Source: Nonlabens marinus S1-08
Lineage (GTDB): Bacteria; Bacteroidota; Bacteroidia; Flavobacteriales; Flavobacteriaceae
Length of the DNA stretch: 64,000 nt
NCBI RefSeq assembly: GCF_000831385.1
Contig: NZ_AP014548.1
Coordinates: 1,603,779-1,667,778, forward strand
Reading direction: 5' to 3'
Both the position numbers and the translations under genes were made by a program. Shown piece by piece: positions 8,253 through 19,142 of the stretch (position 1 is the stretch's first letter; every line of letters begins with the position of its first letter). The notes beneath the pieces were generated by a model, which saw only the letters and a list, made by a program, of their open reading frames with translations, made no database searches and was not told the origin of the DNA.

Positions 8253-9770
8253 TTACTTCATAGCCTTAGCTAGAATCCCCATGACTCCTCTAATAAAGGT
8301 AGCACTGGTTAACACTTTAATGATAGGATTCTGCTTAGAGCTGGATCTGCGAGAGGTGGTTGTGGTTGTCTTTGCTCGCTCTTTTTGTGCTTTTTCTTTT
8401 ATTTCATCTTCATGTGCCTTTTCAATTTTTTCTTGAAGGAGCTCTTCCGCACTTTCTCTATTAATGGACTCGTTGTACTTGTCTGTTAATTCTGAATCTG
8501 CTATCAAATCGTCCAGTTCCCTATCTGTCAATACATCCATCCTGCTTTCAGGGGCACGCAATAATGTGGCGGCTAATGGACTAGGTCTTCCTTTCTCATC
8601 TAGTGCAGATATTAAAGCTTCACCTATCCCTAGGGAAGTTAACACCTCAGCCGTATCATAATATTCACTGATAGGATAGTTTTGTGCCGTCAATTTGATG
8701 GCTTTTCTATCCTTGGCGGTAAAGGCGCGCAATGCATGTTGTATTTTCAGTCCTAGCTGACTCAAAACACCTTCTGGAATATCGGCCGGGTTTTGAGTTA
8801 CAAAATAGACACCTATACCCTTGGAACGTATCAGTTTAACGATACTTTCTATCTGGTTTAACAAGGCTTTGCTAGCTTCATCAAAAATGAGGTGCGCCTC
8901 GTCAATAAAGAGTACTAATTCAGGCTTGTCGGCATCTCCTTTTTCTGGAAAGGTACTGTAGATTTCCGCTAACAGACTAAGCATAAAGGTAGAGAACAAC
9001 TTTGGTCGATCTTGAATATCAGTCAATCGTATGACGTTGACATAGCCATGTCCATTTTTATCTTTTCGAACCAGATCTTTCACTTCAAAACTGCGCTCAC
9101 CGAAAAACAATTCGGCTCCCTGTTGTTCCAATTCTATGAGTTTACGTAACATAGCTCCAGTGGATGAAATGGATACCCGCCCATAGCTCTCTTGAAATTC
9201 TTCTTTTCCAGCTCCTGTAGCATATTGCAATACCTTTTTTAGGTCATTGAGGTCCAGTAAAGGCAACTTATTATCATCGCAATATTTAAACACCACACTA
9301 ATAATTCCAGCCTGTGTCTCGGTAACATCTAAAATTCTAGATAGGAGCACAGGGCCGAATTCACTTACTGTAGCCCTCATACGCACCCCAGCCTGATCAG
9401 AGATAGTCAAAATTTCTACAGGGCTGGAACGCTTTTTAAAATCTAGTCCTATTAATTCGTGACGCTGATCAATTTTTTCATGGCCTGGACTTTCTGCAGC
9501 AATACCAGATAAATCTCCTTTAATATCCATTAATAAAGTGGGCACTCCTTGTTGAGAAAGCTGTTCGGCTAGAATTTGTAGAGTTTTAGTTTTTCCAGTT
9601 CCTGTCGCTCCCGCAATCAATCCATGGCGGTTCATTGTTTTTAGTGGGACTTTCACATGTGCACCGTTAATAGCAACTCCATCAAGCATAGCAGCTCCCA
9701 TTACGATGGATTCACCTTTAGGGCTGTAACCTTCTAAAATGAATTTTTCAAAATCGGCTTGTTGAGACAT
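8253..9770 (-). CDS. HerA-like ATPase (DUF853 / YjgR family)
   Basis: A 505-residue cytoplasmic ATPase. Walker A is GATGTGKTKTL near residue 55, Walker B is LVLFIDEAHLIF near residue 287, and sensor/arginine-finger segments (YFVTQNPADIP, HALRAFTAKDRKA) follow. A DIKGDLSG segment after Walker A is diagnostic of the DUF853 group. The C-terminus has a coiled-coil, Lys/Glu-rich stretch and an Arg/Ser/Thr linker. The family is related to HerA/FtsK translocases, but its in vivo role is not established. It is an isolated gene with no nurA or sir2 partner, so I do not call it a defence system. Confidence 0.85.
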   Translation of the reverse strand: MSQQADFEKFILEGYSPKGESIVMGAAMLDGVAINGAHVKVPLKTMNRHGLIAGATGTGKTKTLQILAEQLSQQGVPTLLMDIKGDLSGIAAESPGHEKIDQRHELIGLDFKKRSSPVEILTISDQAGVRMRATVSEFGPVLLSRILDVTETQAGIISVVFKYCDDNKLPLLDLNDLKKVLQYATGAGKEEFQESYGRVSISSTGAMLRKLIELEQQGAELFFGERSFEVKDLVRKDKNGHGYVNVIRLTDIQDRPKLFSTFMLSLLAEIYSTFPEKGDADKPELVLFIDEAHLIFDEASKALLNQIESIVKLIRSKGIGVYFVTQNPADIPEGVLSQLGLKIQHALRAFTAKDRKAIKLTAQNYPISEYYDTAEVLTSLGIGEALISALDEKGRPSPLAATLLRAPESRMDVLTDRELDDLIADSELTDKYNESINRESAEELLQEKIEKAHEDEIKEKAQKERAKTTTTTSRRSSSKQNPIIKVLTSATFIRGVMGILAKAMK

Positions 9771-9926
9771 AGATCTGGATTTGAAACAAATGTAAAATAA
9801 AATAAAAGCCTTTTGGAATCTGAATATAAGATCACTTCTTTTTCAATTTGACAATTATTTGATTGTGAGTAGGATTCAAAAAGTGAACAAGTAAGGATCT
9901 GGTATGGGCAGTACTGCGGAATGAAT

Positions 9927-9934
9927 TATTTTTG
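9927..9934 (+). promoter_or_regulatory. Putative -7 box (TATTTTTG) of queE
   Basis: A TAnnTTTG match 8 bp before the ATG at 9942. It would place transcription start almost at the start codon and argues against the upstream in-frame ATG at 9921. No good TTG -33 box was found. Confidence 0.4.
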
Positions 9935-9941
9935 CATTCTC

Positions 9942-10571
9942 ATGGAAAAGAAGATACAAGATCAGGTGAATGCCGGCACTTTACTGCCGCTTATGGAGGA
10001 ATTCTATACCATACAAGGGGAAGGATTCCATACGGGCACTGCTGCTTATTTTATAAGAGTAGGAGGTTGTGATGTAGGCTGTCACTGGTGTGATGTAAAG
10101 GAAAGCTGGAATGCAGACACGCATCCACCTACCCACATCGACCAGATTATCGATCATGCTGCACAGTGGAGTAAAACCATAGTAATCACAGGTGGGGAAC
10201 CGCTTACCTGGGATATGGAGCCGTTGACGCAAGGCTTGAAAGATCGTGGGATGACGGTACATATTGAGACCAGCGGCGCTTATCCGTTATCCGGTGCTTG
10301 GGATTGGATCTGTTTATCCCCTAAGAAAGTGAAAATGCCGGTTGCAGAAATCTACAAAGAAGCACATGAGCTTAAAATGATCATTTATAATAAAAGTGAT
10401 TTCGCTTTCGCGAAAGCGGAAGCACAAAAAGTTTCTGCGACTTGCCAGCTTTTTTTACAGCCTGAATGGTCCGTAAGAGAAAAAATGATCCCGCAAATCA
10501 CGGAATTTGTGATGCAAAACCCAGAATGGCGCGTGTCTTTGCAAACCCATAAGTATTTAAATATCCCTTAA
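9942..10571 (+). CDS. queE: 7-carboxy-7-deazaguanine synthase QueE
   Basis: A 209-residue radical SAM enzyme converting 6-carboxytetrahydropterin to 7-carboxy-7-deazaguanine in queuosine synthesis. The substrate motif FYTIQGEG (residues 21-28) precedes the cluster cysteines C43-x3-C47-x2-C50. TGGEPL and HIETSG motifs follow. I use the ATG at 9942 since the earlier one at 9921 overlaps a likely -7 promoter box. A palindrome copy (10403-10418) encodes AFAKA after NKSDF, in a segment where relatives have similar length. Other queuosine genes are not in the window. The last 4 bases overlap the convergent DUF2911 gene. Confidence 0.9.
   Translation: MEKKIQDQVNAGTLLPLMEEFYTIQGEGFHTGTAAYFIRVGGCDVGCHWCDVKESWNADTHPPTHIDQIIDHAAQWSKTIVITGGEPLTWDMEPLTQGLKDRGMTVHIETSGAYPLSGAWDWICLSPKKVKMPVAEIYKEAHELKMIIYNKSDFAFAKAEAQKVSATCQLFLQPEWSVREKMIPQITEFVMQNPEWRVSLQTHKYLNIP
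10403..10418. repeat. Iterated palindrome copy 3, inside queE
   Basis: Perfect 16-bp CGCTTTCGCGAAAGCG; read in frame as FAFAKA. The next flanking pair is T/G and so not complementary. Confidence 0.95.
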
Positions 10572-11107
10572 GGCTGCACCACTTTAAAATTTAGGCTTGC
10601 GATACGATTATCCCAACCCATAAACATGGTGCCACCATCAAAATCATCGACAATTGTGATGGAAAATGACTCAATGGATTCTGGTGCCGGAGTAACATTC
10701 ATGGGCGCTTTGAGTACGTTGTTTTCTTCATTGTAATTAGTTCCCCATTGTGTGGTGTCCGTATTTAAGATAAAGGTCCATTCGTCCTCATTAGGCACTG
10801 TATATATGCTGTAGGTTCCAGCGGCAACGGTCTCGTCTGCAATTATCACATCTTTGTAAAATGTAATTTCTGTAGCTTCATTAGCTCCTGTTCTCCATAC
10901 TTGCTCGTAAGGTACCAGCTCGCCAAAAACCGTTCGATCACGCTTGGAAGGCCGGCTATAAATGACTCTTGCAATAGCAGATTGATCTGCATCACGATAC
11001 ATCACTACATCTAGCGGACTTTTGTCCAAATCAGAAAATTTTAAATCCTGGCTATGTAGGTCATTTGAGATAAAAAAAGAAGCTAAAAGTATGAGAATGT
11101 ATTTCAT
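10568..11107 (-). CDS. Secreted DUF2911 protein
   Basis: A 179-residue protein with a Sec signal peptide (residues 1-19, ending LHSQ). The DUF2911 signature is visible: VIYSRPSKRDRTVFGELVPY, then WRTGANEATEITFYKDV, then AGTYSIYTVPNEDEWTFI and WGTNY. Proteins of this type are common in Bacteroidota, periplasmic, and of unknown function. The gene is monocistronic and overlaps queE by 4 bases tail to tail. Confidence 0.85.
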   Translation of the reverse strand: MKYILILLASFFISNDLHSQDLKFSDLDKSPLDVVMYRDADQSAIARVIYSRPSKRDRTVFGELVPYEQVWRTGANEATEITFYKDVIIADETVAAGTYSIYTVPNEDEWTFILNTDTTQWGTNYNEENNVLKAPMNVTPAPESIESFSITIVDDFDGGTMFMGWDNRIASLNFKVVQP

Positions 11108-11226
11108 AGCATTGGTTTTAATACAAACTAAAATTCTTGATTTTTAGTATGTGACGCTATTAATAATTTGTTAATAACTTAAAGTCGTTTAACTGCTCGA
11201 ACAGCCAGTAAACACTAATGGTTTGC

Positions 11227-11234
11227 TATATTTG
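11227..11234 (+). promoter_or_regulatory. Putative -7 box (TATATTTG) of gyrB
   Basis: An exact TAnnTTTG match 37 bp before the gyrB ATG. No TTG at a suitable distance upstream was found. Confidence 0.5.
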
Positions 11235-11265
11235 TTTATTACGCACAAAAGCAAATATTTACTAG

Positions 11266-13209
<1,944 letters not shown>

Positions 13210-13233
13210 GTTTACGTAAATACAATATATCTT

Positions 13234-13269
13234 ATCCCGTAGCGATTCCTATCGTTGCGGGATATTTTA
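13234..13269 (+). terminator. gyrB terminator
   Basis: A 13-bp stem (ATCCCG... with two G-U pairs) around a TCCT loop, ending at 13263 and followed by ATTTTAG. Confidence 0.75.
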
Positions 13270-13314
13270 GTTAAAGAATCGTTCTTATCGATTTGTAATG
13301 TTAAAACCCTAATT

Positions 13315-14397
13315 ATGAAAAAAGCACTTATTGTAATCACCGCACTGTCGTTTACCACTATATCTAAAGCTCAAGACGGGCTCTCTGACATTCTTGCAGC
13401 AGGTTTAGATGTAGCAACCTCTTATACGAATTCCTATTCAAAACCAGCTGCAGAAGCGTTTTCGTATAACTTGTCCGCCGGATGGTACGACGATGCACGA
13501 GTTTTACGTCAAGGAAAATTCAATGTAATTCTTAGAGCCCAAGCGACCTTTGCCCAAGAGGAAGAAAAATCTTTTGTTCTGGATCCGCAAGAGTATCAAC
13601 GATTGCTTCAAAATTCTTACGATCAAACCAATAATCCACCGGCAGATATTCGGGTAACCTTTGGTGATGGGAACAATTCCCCTCGTTTGGTAGCTACTGC
13701 TCTGGGGTCAAACGATCCCTCGCAGTCCTTATTAATAGTGTCGAGAGATCGAACCACAGGTATTGAGACCAGTCGTAATGAAATCACGTTAGCTCAAGGA
13801 CTAGGAAATGCGGGAGTTGATTTTGTTCCTTCGGCATTTCTACAAGTAAGTTATGGGTTAGGTGCAGGATTAGAGTTGAAAGCCAGATTTGTCCCTAAGG
13901 TTCAAATTGATGAGGCAGAAATAGGCTTGTACGGTGGTGCCATACAATGGCAGTTGACAGATGTTTTTGATAAAAACAATGTACTTCCAGTAGATATTTC
14001 TTTGCTGGCTGGGTACAGCCAGCTTGACGCGAGCTATGATTTTGAAGATGGTGCGGTGGTTGAAGGTGTGGATCAACGATTGGAAACTACCTCAGGAAGT
14101 TTGACGCTATCGCTCATTGCGGGTACTGATTTTAAAGTGCTTAATTTTTATGGAGGTATCAATTACAATGCTGGTTCAACTGAATCTGACTTATTGGGAA
14201 CGTATACGGTGCGCAGTTCTAGCAGTGTGTTCCCTTTTGCCCAAACCTATGAAGATCCTATATCAGTAAAAACAGATGTTAGCTCTGCTCTAGGAACTGT
14301 AGGGACGAAGCTTACATTAGGTTTTTTCCAGGTGAATGCTGGTTATACATTTGGAGCTTTTGATACAGTTAATGGCGCCATTGCATTTAAATTCTAA
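13315..14397 (+). CDS. DUF6588-type outer-membrane protein
   Basis: I choose ATG 13315 (360 residues) since it opens a good signal peptide (MKKALIVITALSFTTISKAQ). The ATG at 13255 would add 20 residues encoded largely by the gyrB terminator. The mature protein has repeated beta strands with Tyr/Gly turns (LQVSYGLGAGLELKARFVP) and ends AIAFKF, as barrels do. The layout matches the DUF6588 family of Flavobacteriia. The function is unknown, and the protein is probably integral to the outer membrane. Confidence 0.7.
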   Translation: MKKALIVITALSFTTISKAQDGLSDILAAGLDVATSYTNSYSKPAAEAFSYNLSAGWYDDARVLRQGKFNVILRAQATFAQEEEKSFVLDPQEYQRLLQNSYDQTNNPPADIRVTFGDGNNSPRLVATALGSNDPSQSLLIVSRDRTTGIETSRNEITLAQGLGNAGVDFVPSAFLQVSYGLGAGLELKARFVPKVQIDEAEIGLYGGAIQWQLTDVFDKNNVLPVDISLLAGYSQLDASYDFEDGAVVEGVDQRLETTSGSLTLSLIAGTDFKVLNFYGGINYNAGSTESDLLGTYTVRSSSSVFPFAQTYEDPISVKTDVSSALGTVGTKLTLGFFQVNAGYTFGAFDTVNGAIAFKF

Positions 14398-14488
14398 CAG
14401 CTTATCCTTTAGAAACCAAATCAAGCTTTGAGATAGATTTAAACAAAAAGAGAGACCTTTTTAATATCTTTATAGCTCGAATAAAAAA

Positions 14489-14527
14489 TGTTTTCCAAAA
14501 CCGCATGATGCGGGTTTAAAGGAAAAC
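14489..14527 (+). promoter_or_regulatory. Hairpin in the mdh leader
   Basis: An inner stem CCGCA / TGCGG is flanked by TTTTCC / GGAAAA, giving a two-tier fold about 30 bases before the mdh ATG. There is no T-tract, so a terminator is unlikely; it could stabilise the mRNA or regulate translation. Confidence 0.4.
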
Positions 14528-14555
14528 TATTTAACCCATTATTAAAAACCATTTT

Positions 14556-15476
14556 ATGAAAGTTACCGTAGTAGGAGCAGGCGCAGTAGGCGCAAGTTGT
14601 GCAGAATACATTGCGATCAAAAATTTTGCTAGCGAGGTTGTATTATTAGATATCAAAGAAGGATTTGCTGAAGGTAAAGCCATGGATTTGATGCAAACCG
14701 CATCACTTAACGGCTTTGATACTAAAATTACAGGTGTTACTAACGATTATTCTAAAACTGCGGGTAGTCATATTGCGGTAATAACATCGGGAATCCCACG
14801 TAAACCAGGAATGACTAGAGAAGAGTTGATAGGTATCAACGCTGGTATTGTAAAATCTGTGGCTGAGAGTATTGTCAAAGAATCTCCAGAAGTTATTCTT
14901 ATAGTGGTTTCTAATCCTATGGACACGATGACCTATCTAGCACACAAAGCTACAGGATTACCTAAACACCGCATTATAGGGATGGGCGGCGCACTAGACA
15001 GCGCACGTTTCAAATACCGTCTTGCTGAAGCTCTAGGAGCACCTATATCTGATGTTGATGGAATGGTGATAGGTGGACACAGTGATACAGGAATGGTACC
15101 CTTGACTAGATTGGCAACACGCAATAGTGTTCCAGCAAGCGAATTTCTAAGTGAGGATCGTTTGAATCAAGTATTAGAAGATACTAAAGTTGGTGGAGCT
15201 ACATTGACTAAATTATTAGGAACAAGTGCCTGGTATGCGCCTGGAGCTGCCGTTTCAGGATTGGTACAAGCCATTGCTTGTGATCAGAAAAAAATATTCC
15301 CTTGTAGTGTATTACTAGATGGAGAATACGGGCTTTCAGATTTATGTATAGGAGTTCCAGTCGTGCTGGGCTCTAAAGGAATCGAAAAGATTGTGGAAAT
15401 CGATCTTACAGATGCAGAGAAAGAACACATGCAAAAAAGTGTTGAAGGTGTAAAGGCAACAAATGATTTGTTGTAA
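14556..15476 (+). CDS. mdh: Malate dehydrogenase (LDH-like type)
   Basis: A 306-residue NAD-dependent enzyme of the TCA cycle. The Rossmann motif GAGAVGAS is at residues 7-14, with acidic Asp after strand 2 (LLDIKEG). The substrate-binding loop is IPRKPGMTREEL with both arginines present, and the catalytic histidine lies in GGHSDTGMVP. The short substrate loop with Arg marks malate rather than lactate specificity. It is monocistronic with a hairpin in the leader and a strong terminator at 15498. Confidence 0.95.
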   Translation: MKVTVVGAGAVGASCAEYIAIKNFASEVVLLDIKEGFAEGKAMDLMQTASLNGFDTKITGVTNDYSKTAGSHIAVITSGIPRKPGMTREELIGINAGIVKSVAESIVKESPEVILIVVSNPMDTMTYLAHKATGLPKHRIIGMGGALDSARFKYRLAEALGAPISDVDGMVIGGHSDTGMVPLTRLATRNSVPASEFLSEDRLNQVLEDTKVGGATLTKLLGTSAWYAPGAAVSGLVQAIACDQKKIFPCSVLLDGEYGLSDLCIGVPVVLGSKGIEKIVEIDLTDAEKEHMQKSVEGVKATNDLL

Positions 15477-15497
15477 CCCTTTCATTTAAAGTATTTA

Positions 15498-15529
15498 AAC
15501 CGTTCGGGATTTCCTCGGACGGTTTTTTT
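15498..15529 (+). terminator. mdh terminator
   Basis: Stem AACCGT..CG / CG..ACGGTT followed by seven T. Confidence 0.85.
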
Positions 15530-15587
15530 ATGCCCTAAAACCTGATTCCAGTACCTAATGGATTGGAAGCTGCTGAAACTGATGATA

Positions 15588-15609
15588 TTCCGCTTTCGCG
15601 AAAGCGGAA
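15588..15609. repeat. Iterated palindrome copy 4 (22-bp perfect)
   Basis: Perfect palindrome with core CGCTTTCGCGAAAGCG extended by TTC/GAA arms that keep a C:G pair; between the mdh terminator and the secDF promoter. Confidence 0.95.
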
Positions 15610-15676
15610 AAACCACCTGACTCAATAAAAATATCTAAATATCTAAAAATCAGTAGACTTGCGAATTTAAATTTTA

Positions 15677-15707
15677 TTGGCAATAGATGTTCGAAAGCCT
15701 ATATTTG
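15677..15707 (+). promoter_or_regulatory. secDF promoter (Bacteroidota type)
   Basis: TTG at 15677-15679, a 20-bp spacer, and TATATTTG at 15700-15707. The ATG is 38 bp downstream. Confidence 0.65.
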
Positions 15708-15744
15708 CTCGTTCAAATTTTAACAACAATTAAAGATTTAGAGA

Positions 15745-18700
15745 ATGCAAAATAAAGGACTGATCAGATTCTTTGCGATCATTTTTGCAGCAGTATGTAT
15801 CTACCAGCTTACCTATACGTTTATTACGTACAAGGTGGAGAAAGACGCAGAGGCGTATGCCGAAAGAGTGGTGGATAGAGATGCTCCCAATGCACCATCC
15901 TTGATTGAGGAAGCCAGAAAAAGATATCTGGATTCTGTATCTAATAAGGACGTCTGGGGTGGTTATACAACCTACGCTGGCGCTAAGGAAGATGAGCTTA
16001 AAAAAGGTCTTGACCTTAAGGGCGGTATCAATGTGATCCTTCAAATTTCCATCCGTGACCTTTTAATAGGTATGGCAGATGGATCTACTGATGGAGATTT
16101 CCGTACGGCGCTAGATCGTGCAGATGAGCGCGTGAAAGACGGTCAACAAGATTACTTCGATTATTTTATTGAGGAGTTTGAAGCTATCGAGGGTGCTCAA
16201 TTAGCGTCACCAGATATTTTTGCAAACCAAGAAATGGAAGGGCGCATCAACTTTGATATGTCTAACAGTGAGGTGGAACCAGTATTGCGAGAAGAACTTC
16301 AATCGTATATGGTGAGTGCCTTTGACGTATTGAGAAAGCGTATTGATAAATTTGGTACTACCCAGCCTAACATTCAGCAATTAGGAAGCTCAGGAAGAAT
16401 CCTGATCGAGATGCCTGGTGAGAAAGATGTAAAACGTGTAAAACAACTTCTAGTTGGTACAGCACTTTTGGAATTCTGGCATGTGTATAAGGCAAGTGAA
16501 GTTGCTCCTTATTTAGTAGCGGCAGATACATACTGGGCAGACAAGATCGCTAGTGAAAATACCGGGACTGTTACTGACTCCGCTGAAGTGGCGGTTGATT
16601 CTACAGCAGTAGCGCAAGAACAAGACAATTCATTAGAAAGTTTGTTGAACGATGAGGTTATTAAAGAGGATAACGCTGTAGTTGATCAGGCTCAATACGA
16701 TCAAAACCCTATCCTTTCCAGAGTATTAGCTCCAGGAAACGGTTCAGGACCTATCATCGCTACTTTCAGAGCTAGTGACCAGGAATTGATTCAAGGATAT
16801 TTAAATGATCCACAGGCTAGAGGTAAATTACCAGCTGACCAGCGTTTTATAAAATTTGCGTGGGGTCGACCAGAATTGAATGACGAATTAGGTTATGAGT
16901 TGATTGACTTATACGCCATCCGTGGAAATTCTCAAGGTGAAGCACCACTTTCAGGTGGAGTGATTACTAATGCAAAACAAGACTATGACATCAACGGTAA
17001 AGTTATCGTAAGCATGTCTATGAACTCTGAAGGTGCAAAAATCTGGGAACAGATGACTACAGAGGCTTTCCAGAATCAAACACAAGTTGCCGTTGTACTT
17101 GATAACACGGTGTACAGCGCGCCTGGAATTACTAACGGACCTATTAGCGGTGGTAATAGCCAGATCTCAGGAAACTTTACCGTACCAGATGCGGAAGACC
17201 TTGCAACTGTACTGAAAGCAGGTAAACTTCCTGCTAAAGCAGAAATTATTCAAAGCGAAGTGATCGGGCCATCCTTAGGACAGGAAGCGATCAACTCTGG
17301 ACTTTGGTCTTTTGCAATTGCTTTGTTATTAGTATTGGTATGGATGTTCTTCTACTACGGTAGAGCAGGACTTTATGCTGACGTTGCTTTGTTAGTGAAC
17401 ATCCTGTTCATATTCGGAGCCTTGGCTTCCTTTGGAGCCGTATTGACCTTACCTGGAATTGCGGGTATTGTACTGACCATAGGTATATCAGTAGATGCTA
17501 ACGTTCTTATTTTCGAACGTATTAAAGAGGAGTTGGCTAAAGGGAAATCTCAAGCCGATAGTATTAAGGACGGTTTCAACAATGCGTTGAGCTCTATTCT
17601 TGATGCAAACATTACAACCTTTTTGACGGCAGCGATCCTTTACATATTTGGTACAGGGCCTATTCAAGGTTTTGCAACAACTTTGATGATAGGTATTCTT
17701 ACCTCATTGTTTACTGCAATCTTCATCACCAGGTTGTTCATAGATGGGTACGGCAAGAATGGTAAATCACTAGCATTTACATCAGCTATGACAAAATCAT
17801 GGTTTGTCAACGTTCGTATTGACTTCTTGAAAATGAGAAAAACGGCTTATGCCATTTCTGGAGTGTTGATCCTGGCCAGTATCGTATCACTAGCTACCTT
17901 ACAGTTGAACTTTGGTATCGACTTTACAGGTGGACGCAAGTATACCGTGCGCTTTGAGCAAGATATGAATGCTACTGAGGTAACGAGCATCTTAAGCAGT
18001 CCAGATGTATTTGGAAGTGCTGAGGCAAAGACTTATGGTGCAGACAATCAGTTAGCTATCAGTACCAAATACGGTATTGAAATGGATGACACAGAAGCAA
18101 GTGCTGATATAGAAAGTAAATTGTATACGAACTTAAAGCAATTCTTACCTGCAGATATGACGCAGGAGGAATTTGGTGATGTGAGTTTAGAAGGTAAAGA
18201 ATATGGTATCATGTCCAACTTCCAGGTAGGACCTACCATTGCAGATGATATCTTGACCGGTTCCTTGTATGCAATTTTTGGATCATTGATCGTGGTATTT
18301 TTATACATCTTGATCCGTTTCCGTAGATGGCAATTCTCTCTAGGTGCAGTAGCTGCTGTATTCCATGATGTGATTATCGTGCTAGGAGTATTCTCTGCCA
18401 CTTACAAGGTCATGCCTTTTAACATGGAGATTGACCAGGCGTTTATCGCTGCGATCTTGACGGTTATTGGTTATTCCTTGAATGACACGGTGGTTGTGTT
18501 TGATAGAATTAGGGAATACATCGCAGAGAAAACCAATTGGGATTTTGCCCGTACCGTGAACGGTGCGATCAGCAGTACCATTTCTCGTACGATCAATACG
18601 TCATTAACAACCTTGATTGTATTGTTAGCGATCTTCATCTTCGGTGGGGAGTCCATCCGTGGGTTTATGTTTGCCTTGATCATAGGGGTAATCGTGGGTA

Positions 18701-18801
18701 CGTACTCATCGGTATTTATCGCAACGCCTATCATGTACGATACATTGAGAAAAACTAAGGCTAGACCACGCAAATCCATTCCTGAAAAGGACGCTCAGTA
18801 G
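15745..18801 (+). CDS. secDF: Protein translocase subunit SecDF (fused)
   Basis: A 1018-residue fusion of SecD and SecF that uses the proton motive force to complete Sec export. After the first TM helix (about residues 8-26) comes the periplasmic P1 region beginning DLKGGINV, carrying a low-complexity acidic insert near residue 275. The SecD membrane block (GPSLGQEAINSG, then ISVDANVLIFERIKEEL) and the SecF block (NFGIDFTGGRKYTVRF, NDTVVVFDRIRE) follow, giving 12 TM helices in all. Fusion is usual in Bacteroidota. The gene stands alone with its own promoter and terminator. yajC is far away at 51162. Confidence 0.95.
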   Translation: MQNKGLIRFFAIIFAAVCIYQLTYTFITYKVEKDAEAYAERVVDRDAPNAPSLIEEARKRYLDSVSNKDVWGGYTTYAGAKEDELKKGLDLKGGINVILQISIRDLLIGMADGSTDGDFRTALDRADERVKDGQQDYFDYFIEEFEAIEGAQLASPDIFANQEMEGRINFDMSNSEVEPVLREELQSYMVSAFDVLRKRIDKFGTTQPNIQQLGSSGRILIEMPGEKDVKRVKQLLVGTALLEFWHVYKASEVAPYLVAADTYWADKIASENTGTVTDSAEVAVDSTAVAQEQDNSLESLLNDEVIKEDNAVVDQAQYDQNPILSRVLAPGNGSGPIIATFRASDQELIQGYLNDPQARGKLPADQRFIKFAWGRPELNDELGYELIDLYAIRGNSQGEAPLSGGVITNAKQDYDINGKVIVSMSMNSEGAKIWEQMTTEAFQNQTQVAVVLDNTVYSAPGITNGPISGGNSQISGNFTVPDAEDLATVLKAGKLPAKAEIIQSEVIGPSLGQEAINSGLWSFAIALLLVLVWMFFYYGRAGLYADVALLVNILFIFGALASFGAVLTLPGIAGIVLTIGISVDANVLIFERIKEELAKGKSQADSIKDGFNNALSSILDANITTFLTAAILYIFGTGPIQGFATTLMIGILTSLFTAIFITRLFIDGYGKNGKSLAFTSAMTKSWFVNVRIDFLKMRKTAYAISGVLILASIVSLATLQLNFGIDFTGGRKYTVRFEQDMNATEVTSILSSPDVFGSAEAKTYGADNQLAISTKYGIEMDDTEASADIESKLYTNLKQFLPADMTQEEFGDVSLEGKEYGIMSNFQVGPTIADDILTGSLYAIFGSLIVVFLYILIRFRRWQFSLGAVAAVFHDVIIVLGVFSATYKVMPFNMEIDQAFIAAILTVIGYSLNDTVVVFDRIREYIAEKTNWDFARTVNGAISSTISRTINTSLTTLIVLLAIFIFGGESIRGFMFALIIGVIVGTYSSVFIATPIMYDTLRKTKARPRKSIPEKDAQ

Positions 18802-18823
18802 TCTGACTTATATTAAGTATATC

Positions 18824-18856
18824 AAAACGCCTGAGGATTTCCCTCGGGCGTTTTTT
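18824..18856 (+). terminator. secDF terminator
   Basis: Stem AAAACGCC.GAGG / CCTC.GGCGTTTT, followed by T-rich sequence. Confidence 0.85.
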
Positions 18857-18877
18857 GTTGCAGCAGATTGATTTCTG

Positions 18878-18899
18878 GTTCGCTTTCGCGAAAGCGAAC
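18878..18899. repeat. Iterated palindrome copy 5 (22-bp perfect)
   Basis: The core CGCTTTCGCGAAAGCG with symmetrical GTT/AAC arms, about 20 bp beyond the secDF terminator in a convergent intergenic region. Confidence 0.95.
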
Positions 18900-19080
18900 T
18901 TACATCAACATCATTAACAAGACAATAGGCATAAAATGATCTGATGTTCTTGGATCCTAGTAACAACTTTGGAAGTTAGCTAAAGCTACTGGTGTGTATT
19001 TGATTGTAAGTACGAAAACCTCAAGCTTGAATCGTAAGCCACAAAAAGCTAGGTTCAATGTAATAGGTAGCGAACAACTA

Positions 19081-19120
19081 AAAACTCCCCAAAGCAACTA
19101 CAGTTGCTTTGGGGAGTTTT
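19081..19120 (-). terminator. lgt terminator
   Basis: An 18-bp perfect stem (AAAACTCCCCAAAGCAAC) with TACA loop; followed by TTTTTAG on the minus strand. One of the strongest hairpins in the window. Confidence 0.9.
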
Positions 19121-19142
19121 AAATGACTGTAAATATGGATAA

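Larger units (their letters stand above)
18802..19142. other. 341-bp convergent intergenic region
   Basis: Holds the secDF terminator, palindrome copy 5 and the lgt terminator. The 180 bp between copy 5 and the lgt terminator contain no ORF or RNA I recognise. Confidence 0.7.

Noticed and set aside
8253-9770. HerA-like ATPase as part of a defence system
   Set aside because: No nuclease, Sir2 or other effector gene is adjacent. The motifs fit the housekeeping-like DUF853 group.
9921-9941. queE start at the upstream ATG (9921)
   Set aside because: A TAnnTTTG -7 box overlaps the first codons, and the start at 9942 agrees better with family length.
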